The notes under the pieces: model-generated | The model's database searches: none | Seen by the model: only the letters and a program-made list of their open reading frames with translations | Told to the model about the DNA's origin: nothing | Part shown: piece after piece, positions 53,389 to 61,857 of the stretch | Position numbering within the stretch: the first letter of the stretch is position 1 | Layout: every line of letters begins with the position of its first letter | Made by a program: the position numbers and the translations under genes | Assembly (NCBI GenBank): GCA_016899975.1 | Contig: JACJJN010000004.1 | Location: 108,350-172,349, forward strand | DNA length: 64,000 nucleotides | Direction of reading: 5' to 3' | Origin: Lacrimispora saccharolytica | GTDB lineage: Bacteria; Bacillota; Clostridia; Lachnospirales; Lachnospiraceae

Positions 53389-55470
53389 TTACTCCAGTGC
53401 CTCATACACCCGCAGAATCTCCCCAACACTCCACGCCTGCGCAAAGCACCCCTTGGAAATCGTCGGATTTTCCCCGTCATAAATCTCCGGAAGCTGTCCA
53501 ACACACCCCTCTCTCAATGCACTCTCCATCACTTCCAGCTGGCGGCGCACGGTTTCTTTCGCCTCCGCCGAATGATCATGCACTTTCAGATATGCCAGGT
53601 AATAGCCGCCCAGTGGGAAAACCCAGACCGTGCCCTGATGGTAGGCAAGATCCCGTTCCAGCTGCTCACCTCCGTAATAGGGATGGAATTCTTCATCCTC
53701 CTGCGCCAGCGTTCTCAGTCCGTAAGGCGTATACAGCTTCTCCCACACCGTCTGTACGACTCTTCGCTCCTGCTCCCTGGTCAGCATCGTAAAGGGCATC
53801 GAAACCGCCCAGATCTGATTGCAGCGGATCTGCCGGTCGCTCTTTGTTCCGGAAACCACATCTTTCAGATATCCTTCCTCTTCCAGCCAGAACTGCTCCG
53901 AAAAACTCTTTTTCACCTGTTCCGCCAGCGCCGCGTAATCCTCTGCTCTCCACACTGCGCTTTCCTCGCCTGCAGGTTTTCCCGACGGTTCTCCTGCCTG
54001 TTCTTCCAACATCTTCTCAGAAAACTGTTCCATGATCTTCAGCGCATTGTACCAGTAAGCGTTGATCTCCACCGGCTTACCGTGGCGCGGCGTCGGCAGG
54101 ATCTCTCCCACACGGACGTCCATCCAGGTCACCTGATCCAGACCCTCACCAGCCATGATCAGACCATCGGTATCCATATGAATTCCGAATCCCGTTCCTT
54201 TCCGGTAATGTTCCACGATCCGTTCCATCACCGGCCACATTTCCCGGACAAATTTCTCATCGCCGCTCTTCTGGACGTAGAGCCACACACTGTTGATAAA
54301 CAGCAGCGCTGCGTCCACGGTATTGTACATCGGTTCCTTTCCGCCCTCCGGAAAAAGGTTGGGCATCAGCCCATCCTTCTCATAAGCGGCAAAGGTACGC
54401 AGGATACTCTTCGCCGTCTCGTACCGCCGAACGGAAATGCAGCATCCTGCCATTGCGATCATCGTATCCCGTCCCCAATCCTCAAAGAACGGAAAGCCAG
54501 CCAGGATCGTGTCCGCCCCTGTGGACTCCCGGTAAGAAATGAACTGTCCGGCGCTCTTCGCCAGCATGCCTGCAACCGGATCCGAAAATCCCGCTGTCTC
54601 CTCCAGCATCCGCCGTTCCGCACACAGTTCCTTCCGGATCGGTTCATACCCTGGCAGATCCGGGCGCAGGGAATAGACCAGTTCCACCGTCCTGCTCGAG
54701 CCTGCCGGAACCTGAGCCATAAAACAATGCAGAGCAACCGTGCGTCCGCTTCCTCTCCGCCCGTCGCAGCTGTCGTATGGATAACTGCAGATTTCATAAA
54801 CCGGCGGAAGTTCTTTTTCCTCCGCGTTGATCCGGTAATAGAGCTCTACATGTTCAGAGCTTACGGTTCCCATCGTCTCCTTTTCCGTGACAGGCTTCAC
54901 TGAAAACTTCTGTCCCTTTTCCAGATCCTGTCCTTTTGGAACAAACTGATAACGGGGCGTGATCTCCAGGCAGCAGTTCCGGCGGCTGCGATTGTGAATC
55001 TCATAGCGCACCGCCACTGTATTTTCTCCCGGCTGCATCACCACGCTTTTGATCACCTCGGTTCCCGCCGCCTGAAACTGCCACTCGGGATAGTCCTCAA
55101 ACGAAAAACGGTTCAGATTCCGGTAACCGTCTTCCGGCTCCTTCCCTTCGAAACTCTGTGTGGACAACCAGATACTCGTTTTCTCTGGCTTCGTCTCCGC
55201 TTCTGTTCCATTTTCTACGCTCTGCTCTGACGCCGTGCCTGTCTTTGACTTTTCCTCTTCCACCACCAGCTTTTCTGAAACCCGGTGTACCAGATTCCAG
55301 CGGATGTTGGGGGCTTTCAGGCTTGCCATCAGCAATGCATGATCATTTCTTGTGACAGAGTTCACGCCGGTACAGGAAGAAAAACCTCCCAGCCCATTGG
55401 TCAGCAGCCAGCAGTTTTCTTCTCCCCGTTCCAGGGTTTTAAAATCATTTTTTCCGTATATAAATTTCAT
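53389..55470 (-). CDS. Glycogen debranching enzyme (amylo-alpha-1,6-glucosidase, GH133-like)
   Basis: 693 aa. The N-terminal domain (ERGEENCWLLTNGLGGFSS, the GDE_N signature) has a low-complexity insert at ~85-110. The C-terminal (alpha/alpha)6 barrel carries FPFFEDWGRDTMIAMAG with acidic catalytic candidates, GLMPNLFPEGG, YNTVDAALLF and the closing ISKGCFAQAWSVGEILR. It removes alpha-1,6 branches from glycogen, complementing GlgCD synthesis. It is upstream-linked to a broken pullulanase and a broken maltose permease, so the neighbourhood was a maltodextrin/glycogen locus. Confidence 0.92.
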   Translation of the reverse strand: MKFIYGKNDFKTLERGEENCWLLTNGLGGFSSCTGVNSVTRNDHALLMASLKAPNIRWNLVHRVSEKLVVEEEKSKTGTASEQSVENGTEAETKPEKTSIWLSTQSFEGKEPEDGYRNLNRFSFEDYPEWQFQAAGTEVIKSVVMQPGENTVAVRYEIHNRSRRNCCLEITPRYQFVPKGQDLEKGQKFSVKPVTEKETMGTVSSEHVELYYRINAEEKELPPVYEICSYPYDSCDGRRGSGRTVALHCFMAQVPAGSSRTVELVYSLRPDLPGYEPIRKELCAERRMLEETAGFSDPVAGMLAKSAGQFISYRESTGADTILAGFPFFEDWGRDTMIAMAGCCISVRRYETAKSILRTFAAYEKDGLMPNLFPEGGKEPMYNTVDAALLFINSVWLYVQKSGDEKFVREMWPVMERIVEHYRKGTGFGIHMDTDGLIMAGEGLDQVTWMDVRVGEILPTPRHGKPVEINAYWYNALKIMEQFSEKMLEEQAGEPSGKPAGEESAVWRAEDYAALAEQVKKSFSEQFWLEEEGYLKDVVSGTKSDRQIRCNQIWAVSMPFTMLTREQERRVVQTVWEKLYTPYGLRTLAQEDEEFHPYYGGEQLERDLAYHQGTVWVFPLGGYYLAYLKVHDHSAEAKETVRRQLEVMESALREGCVGQLPEIYDGENPTISKGCFAQAWSVGEILRVYEALE

Positions 55471-55586
55471 AAGATCCTCTCTTTTCTCAGAAAATGTTTA
55501 AAACAGACCTTCCGCAAACATCCTGCGCGGACTGTCACACAGATTGTAAATTATGTTCGAAAATCGTTTTCCTGGAGCCCTGTCTC

Positions 55587-56934
55587 TCAGACGCGTCCCA
55601 GAACGATCGCAGAAATACCCTTCACGCAGACCGATGTTCCGCTGACAGGCTCCTGCTGTTCCCAGCAGTGACTGTCCGCACCGTTCACCAGCCAGTGCCA
55701 TTCTCCTGCCGGAAGTTCCAGCATGACGTCCTCCTCCGTGCTGTTATAAGCAACCAGAATCTCCCGGAAATTTTCAGCGATCTCTCCCCGGTTGTCCAGA
55801 CGGAAGCTGACAAAGCCTTTTTTCTTTTCCTGCCAGAGCATTCGCTTCACCGCCTGCTCCGATTTGTCACAGAGTCCCGGAAGACGTTTGCGCAGCGCGA
55901 TCAGCCCGCGGTAATACTCTACCAGATCCGCATTTTCATACGCCCGTTCCCAATCCAGGCGGTTGATGGAGAGCGGGGAACAGTAACTGTCTTCCACACC
56001 CTCCTTCGTCCTTCCGAATTCTTCCCCGGAGAGCATAAACAAGTGTCCCTGGCAGGTCATATAGATGGCAGCCGCCAGCCTGTAAACCCTCCGGAGTTTC
56101 TGGCTCTCCGTATGGTATCCCCCTCCGGCGCCAGCGTATCCACCAGCTTGTCCCACAGGGTCAGATTGTCATGGGCGGAAACATAAGTGATCACCTGGGA
56201 CGGCGCCTTGGGCGAAAATTCTTCACTTCCGCACCATGCCGTCACTGCATGGAGGATATCTTCCTCCAATCCCTCTCCGCCATTGACAAATCCCGGTTCC
56301 TTCCGGTAAAACACATGGCCTTTGACCGCGTCGCGGGTACAGTCACAGAAGACACCGATCCTGGAATCCAACCTGCGGATATTCGCTTTGTTTGCCGGAT
56401 AGCTTCCCGGTTCCATATTGGACTCCCGCGCCGACCAGGGTTCTCCGTAGATCAGCTTCTCCCCTTCCCCAAATTTCTCATCCAGAGTCCGCTGGATCCG
56501 GTTCATCAGATCCGTATCCAACAGCCCCATCAGGTCGAACCGGAAGCCGTCCACATGGTATTCTTCCGCCCAGTACAGCACGGATTCCAGAATATACTTC
56601 CCGCACATGGGCCGTTCACTGGCAACATCATTTCCGCAGTCGGAGCCGTTGCACCAGGAGCCGTCCTTGTCCAGCTGCCGTTCCGCCGGATCTCATAATC
56701 ATAATAGATCCTATTCAGATCTTCCGCAAAGCGTTTTTCCCAGACACCATCCTCCCCGGGAACCATTTCTTCCCGCCGGAAGCTTTCGTCTTCCCCGTTT
56801 CCTGTCCGGTAAAGATTCAGACAAACCGCCTCCGCGCCGGGGCTCCAGAGTTTAAACACGGTTTTCTCTCCGTCCAGGGACACGCCGAGATCTTTTCCTT
56901 CATAATAACTGTTTCTCACTGATGTTTCCAACAT
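55587..56934 (-). pseudogene. Type I pullulanase with large internal deletion and frameshift
   Basis: Start MLETSVRNSYYEGKDLG at 56934, then an N-terminal CBM48-like part (TVFKLWSPGAEAVCLNLY). After EIRR near 56685 the sequence jumps, in another frame, to CNGSDCGNDVASERPMCGKY. The intervening YNWGYDP-type part of the catalytic barrel, about 200 residues, is missing. GFRFDLMGLLDTD (nucleophile region) and YGEPWSA (acid/base region) remain. A second break near 56097-56104 loses about one base between GDTIRRAR and KLRRVYRLAAAI. Two lesions make it a pseudogene. Confidence 0.88.
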
Positions 56935-56954
56935 ACTGCAAATTCCTTTTCTTC

Positions 56955-57296
56955 TTATCCTTTGACTGCTCCGGACAATCCGTCCACATAGAACCTCTGC
57001 AGGCAGAGGAACAAGATCGCAATCGGAATGGAGATCAGTACCGACCAAAACGTACTTCCCAGAACGCTGCTGGAATCAAACGGGGTCTTGAAGTTGTCCA
57101 GCCCCACCCAGTCAAACAGCACCAGATGGTTGTCAATGATACTGTAATTGGTGAACGCCATACAGATCATGAATACCAACGGCAGTACCGTCAGCGCAAA
57201 AATAAAGAACAGCGGAGGGGTCATCAGAAGTTTCTGGAGGTTCTCGTCAAAAAGTGTTTTCAGATCCTCCCTGATCCTGTCCTCTTTCCGTCCCAT
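56955..57296 (-). pseudogene. MalF-MalG chimera, sugar ABC permease remnant
   Basis: 113 codons. Residues 1-84 are the N-terminus of a MalF-type permease: a cytosolic start, the first helix LLMTPPLFFIFALTVLPLVF and DWVGLDNFKTPFDSSS. From about residue 85, FWSVLISIPIAILFLC...RFYVDGLSGAVKG is the C-terminus of a MalG-type permease. An in-frame deletion between adjacent malF and malG genes explains it. The core ABC permease domain (EAA loop) is absent, so no transport function is expected. It is 20 nt upstream of the pullulanase remnant. Confidence 0.82.
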
Positions 57297-57701
57297 CTCA
57301 TGAATCGCTCCGCATTTAGCTTCCTGCCATGGCTTATTAAGTTTCGCTTAGTTTAGTTGTTTTTAATATATTCCTGTTTCGCCAATTCGTCAAGCTGTTT
57401 TTCGGTGTTTTTTATAACTTTTAGCAGTTGTTACAATTTTTTCCCTGCAATTTGTACATTTTGTTCTTCGAAATTTTACGAAACTATTGGGTCAGGCGCC
57501 GGATTTTTCATTGCTTCTCCGTGTAAGATAGTATATAATAATGGAAATAAGGTAACAGTTCCGCCTATGAAAAATCGCTTCGCGATGAGGCGGATGCCTG
57601 CTGTCACTATGTTTTCTTACGGTCTGCGCAGTAAATGTGCAGACCTGACTGAATATTTACGAAATAATCTTTTTTAGTTTCGAAAAGAGGAAGTGAATTT
57701 T
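57297..57701. promoter_or_regulatory. Divergent control region between mal remnant and LacI regulator
   Basis: For the minus-strand mal/pullulanase unit: TTGACG, 17-bp spacer, TATATT near 57365-57393. AGTTTCG recurs at about 57342 and 57677, and ACGAAACT at about 57478, so it could be part of LacI operators. AAAATCGCTTCGCGATGAGG forms a small hairpin near 57573. No gene is seen here. Confidence 0.5.
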
Positions 57702-58760
57702 ATGACGACAATCGCCGATATCGGAAAAAAACTCGGTGTTTCCAAGAGCACCGTCTCCAAAGCTCTGAACAACGCTCCGGACATCAGCGAAACCTTACGA
57801 AAAACAATTGTGGAAACTGCCGTGGAAATGGGTTATTCCAAGCTGCGGCAGAACAAGAAAGAAGCAAAGAAAATCTGTATCCTGATTGAAAACATGGATT
57901 ACACCAACGAACTGCACTTCGGCTATCATATCATCATCGGTTTCCGCCAGATGGCGGAACCTGCCGGCTACCAGGTGGATGTGATCCCTATCGACAAGTC
58001 CATGCAGCGCGTTTCCGGATTTGATGCGTTCATGCTTCAGAATCATTATCTGGGCGCCTTCATCCTGGGTATGACACTCAACGATCCCTGGATGAAGGAT
58101 CTGCAGTCCAGCCGCACTCCAGCGGTCCTGTATGACAACTATGTCCCGGAAAATCCTTCCACCTGCTATGTGGGAATTGATAACTCTGAGGGCATGAATC
58201 TCGCCGTGAAGTACCTGAAAAGGCTGGGGCACCGGAAGATCGGTTATCTGAGTACCTCCCTCGGTTCCTACATCACACAGATACGCCACCGGGCATTCTT
58301 CAGCGCCCTGAAACAAAACGGACTGAAATCCGACCCCCGTCTGGCAGGTATTTCCTATTATGTTTCCGAATGCGTCCAGAAACACGTTCCCAAGCTGCTG
58401 GAACAGGGCGTAACCGCGATCATCTGCTGCCATGACCAGATGGCGAACGCGGCGATGGTTCAGTGCCGCGAGACCGGCCACAGAGTTCCCGAGGATATCA
58501 GCATCGTAGGTTTCGACGATCTGCCCATGTGCGCCTACACAGAACCTCCGCTGACCACCGTGCGCCAGGATCAGCTGCTGCTGGGAAAATGCGGCTTCAA
58601 CGCGCTGGTAAGCCTGATGAACGAAGTCCCGGTGGGAACCCTGCTGCTGCACGCAAGCCTGGTCACCAGGGATTCCTGCGGAGAAAGCAACCATTCAGCC
58701 AGCCAAACGGTTACCGGAGAAACACACTATTCCAGCAGTTCCGAGACAGAGACCGCCTGA
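57702..58760 (+). CDS. LacI-family transcriptional regulator
   Basis: 352 aa from MTTIADIGKKLGVSKSTV at 57702 (GAGGAAG 8 nt upstream). The HTH SKSTVSKALNNAPDISETLR is followed by a periplasmic-binding-protein-like effector domain (IVGFDDLPMCAYTEPPLTTVRQD). The C-terminal tail (HSASQTVTGETHYSSSS) is unlike the family and overlaps the 3' end of the convergent gene by 34 nt. It probably controlled the divergent mal/pullulanase unit; with that unit broken, the debranching enzyme may be its remaining target. Confidence 0.9.
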   Translation: MTTIADIGKKLGVSKSTVSKALNNAPDISETLRKTIVETAVEMGYSKLRQNKKEAKKICILIENMDYTNELHFGYHIIIGFRQMAEPAGYQVDVIPIDKSMQRVSGFDAFMLQNHYLGAFILGMTLNDPWMKDLQSSRTPAVLYDNYVPENPSTCYVGIDNSEGMNLAVKYLKRLGHRKIGYLSTSLGSYITQIRHRAFFSALKQNGLKSDPRLAGISYYVSECVQKHVPKLLEQGVTAIICCHDQMANAAMVQCRETGHRVPEDISIVGFDDLPMCAYTEPPLTTVRQDQLLLGKCGFNALVSLMNEVPVGTLLLHASLVTRDSCGESNHSASQTVTGETHYSSSSETETA

Positions 58761-59458
58761 TAACCGGATTGTTTCAACCCGGCAAAAATCCGCGGAAGGG
58801 CTTCGGGCGTGTCTTTCGCATCGGCGCTGAAACGGAGAATCGAACCGCTCCGGAGCTGATTTTTCTGCAGTACCAGTTTGACGATGGCATCCGTCCCGTA
58901 ATCCTTCCAGTCCATGGAGTCAGTATTCCAGCCGATCACAGTGAATCCTGCGATCCTGGCGGCGCGCAGAAGCTGGTCACTGACTTCCCCGTAGGGCGGA
59001 CGGAAAAGAAGTTTTCGCTCCACACCGGCTGTCTGCTGAAGCTGTATCAGCTGTTCCTTTCCCCGCTCCAGTTCTTCCCGTGCCTCCGTTTCCTTCAAAA
59101 GACTCATATCATGGCATTCATATCCCAGAAATCCCACATCACATCCCTGTTCCAGAATCCGTTCCGCCAGTTCCGTATGTTCCGCCGCCCATTTCCCTGT
59201 AACAAAAAAAGAGGCACCGCCGTCATGCTGTGCCAGAAGTTCCAGAATTTCGGATACCTGATCCGTCTCATAAGTCACCTCAAAGGTGAGCGCAATGTTC
59301 TGTTCCTTCGTCTGCACTCTGCATATCGGCAGTTCCTCTTCCAGTTCTTTTCCTGTCTGCAGCAGCCCCTCTTCCTCTGTTTTCCGGTAAAACAAAGACA
59401 ATACCGCCGCCAGAATCACTGCAAGGAGAAAAATTCCTTTCATACTGCTTTTCTTCAT
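58727..59458 (-). CDS. NodB-fold polysaccharide deacetylase-like protein with degenerate metal motifs
   Basis: 243 aa from MKKSSMKGIFLLAVIL at 59458. Single N-terminal membrane anchor or signal (IFLLAVILAAVLSLFY), then a NodB-like domain. Motif 1 reads ALTFEVTYETD instead of TFDDG/TFDAG. Motif 2 reads GYECHDMSLL, keeping one His but not the H(S/T)xxH pair. Motif 3 FRPPYGEVS and motif 4 WNTDSMDWKD are kept. Without the first Asp pair and the His pair, zinc binding and deacetylation are doubtful. A sporulation-type PdaB relative or a non-enzymatic binder is possible. Confidence 0.8.
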   Translation of the reverse strand: MKKSSMKGIFLLAVILAAVLSLFYRKTEEEGLLQTGKELEEELPICRVQTKEQNIALTFEVTYETDQVSEILELLAQHDGGASFFVTGKWAAEHTELAERILEQGCDVGFLGYECHDMSLLKETEAREELERGKEQLIQLQQTAGVERKLLFRPPYGEVSDQLLRAARIAGFTVIGWNTDSMDWKDYGTDAIVKLVLQKNQLRSGSILRFSADAKDTPEALPRIFAGLKQSGYQAVSVSELLE

Positions 59459-59579
59459 AACAATACCCGCCCCCAAAACGGTCTTAATCTATATTTATGC
59501 ACCAGAGCGTGTCTCAATTGGCAGCAATTTATCCTTTTATTCCCCACGGACAAAATGCCGTTTATGACTTTCCGCATTG

Positions 59580-59858
59580 AAAAACCAGAACGCAGCCCTG
59601 GGCAGGCGGCATGCGTGGACGGCGGGCATCTGCAAAGATGTAGGAAAATCTTAGCGTTCCGAAGTTCCGGAGGACGGGTCAGGCGAAGTGCTGCCCGCAC
59701 TGAGCCTGAGGAGCGCTGAGACGGGAATTGATCAACAATTCCTGTCGAATCGCTCCGGTGCCCGTCCGGAGGGGCTTCGGAACGCTTAGATTTTCCACAT
59801 CATTTGCAGCCGCCCGCCGTCCACGCATGCCGCCTGCCCAGGGCTGCGTTCGTCCGCC
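59580..59858 (-). repeat. Dispersed palindromic element, copy C
   Basis: 279 bp, starting AAAAACCAGAACGC and ending GCGTTCGTCCGCC. The arms (for example CAGCCCTGGGCAGGCGGC and its exact partner) are nearly perfect for about 40 bp, and then good for 50 more. The centre has the same three small hairpins as copies A and B. It lies 17 bp beyond the stop of the HAD gene on the minus strand and ends in GGTTTTTC, so it may terminate that transcript. Nothing else is seen in 59459-59579. Confidence 0.9.
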
Positions 59859-59875
59859 TTAATTACGGAAATTTG

Positions 59876-60667
59876 TCAGATCAGCCCATAATGCTCCATC
59901 GCATATTCCAGGCCGTCTTCCTCGACAGTCCGGGTCACAAATTCGGTGTACGGATCCAGGATCGGATCATGAGCTCCCATTGCCACCGCATGGGGAACCG
60001 CCTGAAACATGGCAAGATCATTGCTGCTGTCTCCGAACACATAGGCGTCTTCTCTCTTCATCCCGAAATGCTCCAGGATAAACGCAATGCCGGTGCCCTT
60101 GGAATATCCTTTCGGCGCCGCTTCATAAAATCCGTTTCTCCGGTCCATCAGATCCATATCCCGGGAAAGATTTTCGAAGATCGCTTCCCGTCCGCTTTTC
60201 TCGTCCGTATAGAAGACAAACTTGTCAAACTCCAGGCCGCCGTGCTCCGCGTATCTCTCGATTCCCAGGCCCATCTGCTTAAAATATCTTCTGGTTCCCT
60301 CCAGCCGTTCAAAACGGGACAGACGTTCCGGAACAAAGCAGTCCTCCGTTCCTTCCAGGATCATATCCGCCTGATTTTCTCTCAGGACTTTCACGATTTC
60401 GTCTCCGCGTTCCACCGGAATGCTGCGTTTCAAAAGCACCTCATCTCCAAACTGGATATACGTGCCGCAGCCGCATACATAACCGGAAAACGGCATTCTT
60501 TTAAAGACCGCCGGAAGGGCACACCAGGTCCGCCCTGTATTGATAAAAGTCAGATGTCCGTTTTCCAGAGCCCGCTCCAGGGCTTTCAGCGCGCTGGCGG
60601 GAACCTCCCCGGTCACTTCACTGAGCAATGTGCCGTCAATATCAAAAAATAATGCTTTTTTCTCCAT
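59876..60667 (-). CDS. Cof-type HAD-IIB phosphatase
   Basis: 263 aa from MEKKALFFDIDGTLLSE at 60667 (AAGGGAAC upstream). HAD motif I DIDGT, motif II NTGRT, the catalytic Lys in APKGYSKGTGIA, and motif IV GDSSNDLAMFQAVP, with a type-IIB cap between. Cof-like enzymes hydrolyse sugar phosphates or cofactor pyrophosphates; the substrate is unknown. Confidence 0.9.
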   Translation of the reverse strand: MEKKALFFDIDGTLLSEVTGEVPASALKALERALENGHLTFINTGRTWCALPAVFKRMPFSGYVCGCGTYIQFGDEVLLKRSIPVERGDEIVKVLRENQADMILEGTEDCFVPERLSRFERLEGTRRYFKQMGLGIERYAEHGGLEFDKFVFYTDEKSGREAIFENLSRDMDLMDRRNGFYEAAPKGYSKGTGIAFILEHFGMKREDAYVFGDSSNDLAMFQAVPHAVAMGAHDPILDPYTEFVTRTVEEDGLEYAMEHYGLI

Positions 60668-60724
60668 TTTCTGTTCCCTTGTAACCATTTCACTGGCAGA
60701 ACTGTTACGCTTTCCTTTCTCTTT

Positions 60725-61690
60725 CTATCCCCGGAATTTCCGGTAACCGGTCCTGAAATCCACCTCGCTGCAAAATTCCCCGCCTTCAAGCAATGTGCGG
60801 ATGTTCTCCGCCGCAATGCGCACGATCCGGTTCCGTGTCTCTTCCAGATGAAAATGGCCGGACACATGAGGGGTAAGGATCAGGTTCGGTGCGTCCCAAA
60901 GCGGAGAGTCCTCCGGAAGCGGTTCCTGCTCCGTCACATCCAGACAGGCTCCGGACAACTGTCCGCTCTTCAGCGCATGCACAAGCGCCGCCTCATCGAT
61001 CAGGCTGCCCCGTCCTACGTTGATCAGGATCGCTCCCTTTTTCATCCTGCCGATCCTCTCTTCGTTAAACAGATGAAAGGTTTCTTTTGTCCCCGGCAGA
61101 GAGCACGCGACGATATCTGCCTTCGCCAGCTGTTCGTCCAGCTCATCCATGGGATAGACCGCCTCCGCAAACTCCGGCACGGCTGCTTTGTGTCTGCGCA
61201 CTCCCATCACCGTACCGCCAAGGGCATGCACTTTCCGTCCGAATTCACTGCCAATGTCTCCCATACCTACGATCAGGGTACGGCTTCCGTACACAGAAGT
61301 TACTTTTCCCTCATCTTTCCACTGATGATTTCTCTGATTGATCTGATAAAGATTCAGTTTTTTGATCAGCATCAGGAGCATACCCAGCATATGTTCTGAG
61401 ATTGCCAGGCCGTAGGCGCCGGTGGCATTGCAAAGATGCGCCTGCTCCGGAAGGATGCCTTCCTCCAGATATCCATCGGTTCCGGCGCTGTTCAGCTGCA
61501 GCAACTGAAGATTTTTCGCCTCTCTGATCCGCTTCGGCGGAAGATTTCCCACGATAATTTCTGCTTTTTCCAGTTCTTCCTGATCCACCTGGTCAGAACC
61601 GGCATGAAAAAATTCAAGTTCCGGAGAAACCGCCTGGAGAAGTTTTTTATGCTCTTCAGTCAGCGGTATTACAGTCAATACATGTTTCAT
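60725..61690 (-). CDS. D-2-hydroxyacid dehydrogenase (NAD-dependent)
   Basis: 321 aa. Substrate domain (VIPLTEEHKKLLQA) around a Rossmann domain with VGMGDIGSEFGRK. The catalytic triad regions are INVGRGSLIDEAAL (Arg), CLDVTEQEPLPEDSPLW (Glu) and LTPHVSGHFH (His). It reduces a 2-keto acid or oxidises a D-2-hydroxyacid in the cytosol; exact substrate unknown. It is upstream of the HAD gene by 57 nt on the same strand, possibly one operon. Confidence 0.9.
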   Translation of the reverse strand: MKHVLTVIPLTEEHKKLLQAVSPELEFFHAGSDQVDQEELEKAEIIVGNLPPKRIREAKNLQLLQLNSAGTDGYLEEGILPEQAHLCNATGAYGLAISEHMLGMLLMLIKKLNLYQINQRNHQWKDEGKVTSVYGSRTLIVGMGDIGSEFGRKVHALGGTVMGVRRHKAAVPEFAEAVYPMDELDEQLAKADIVACSLPGTKETFHLFNEERIGRMKKGAILINVGRGSLIDEAALVHALKSGQLSGACLDVTEQEPLPEDSPLWDAPNLILTPHVSGHFHLEETRNRIVRIAAENIRTLLEGGEFCSEVDFRTGYRKFRG

Positions 61691-61767
61691 CTCTTTGTGG
61701 CTCCTTGTCTCTTTTTATCTATAATCCTACCATAATTTTTTCAGATATTCCATCATTCTTTTGACAG

Positions 61768-61808
61768 GTCAAAAACGCAGAAAGCCATTTCTGACTCCCT
61801 GCGTTCTT
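61768..61808 (-). terminator. Terminator after the GH42 gene
   Basis: Minus strand ACGCAG...CTGCGT with TTTTTGACC after it, about 50 nt beyond the stop. Confidence 0.55.
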
Positions 61809-61857
61809 CTTGTTTTACCGTATCATATTCTTACTGCCGCTCATAACTGTCGGGCAA

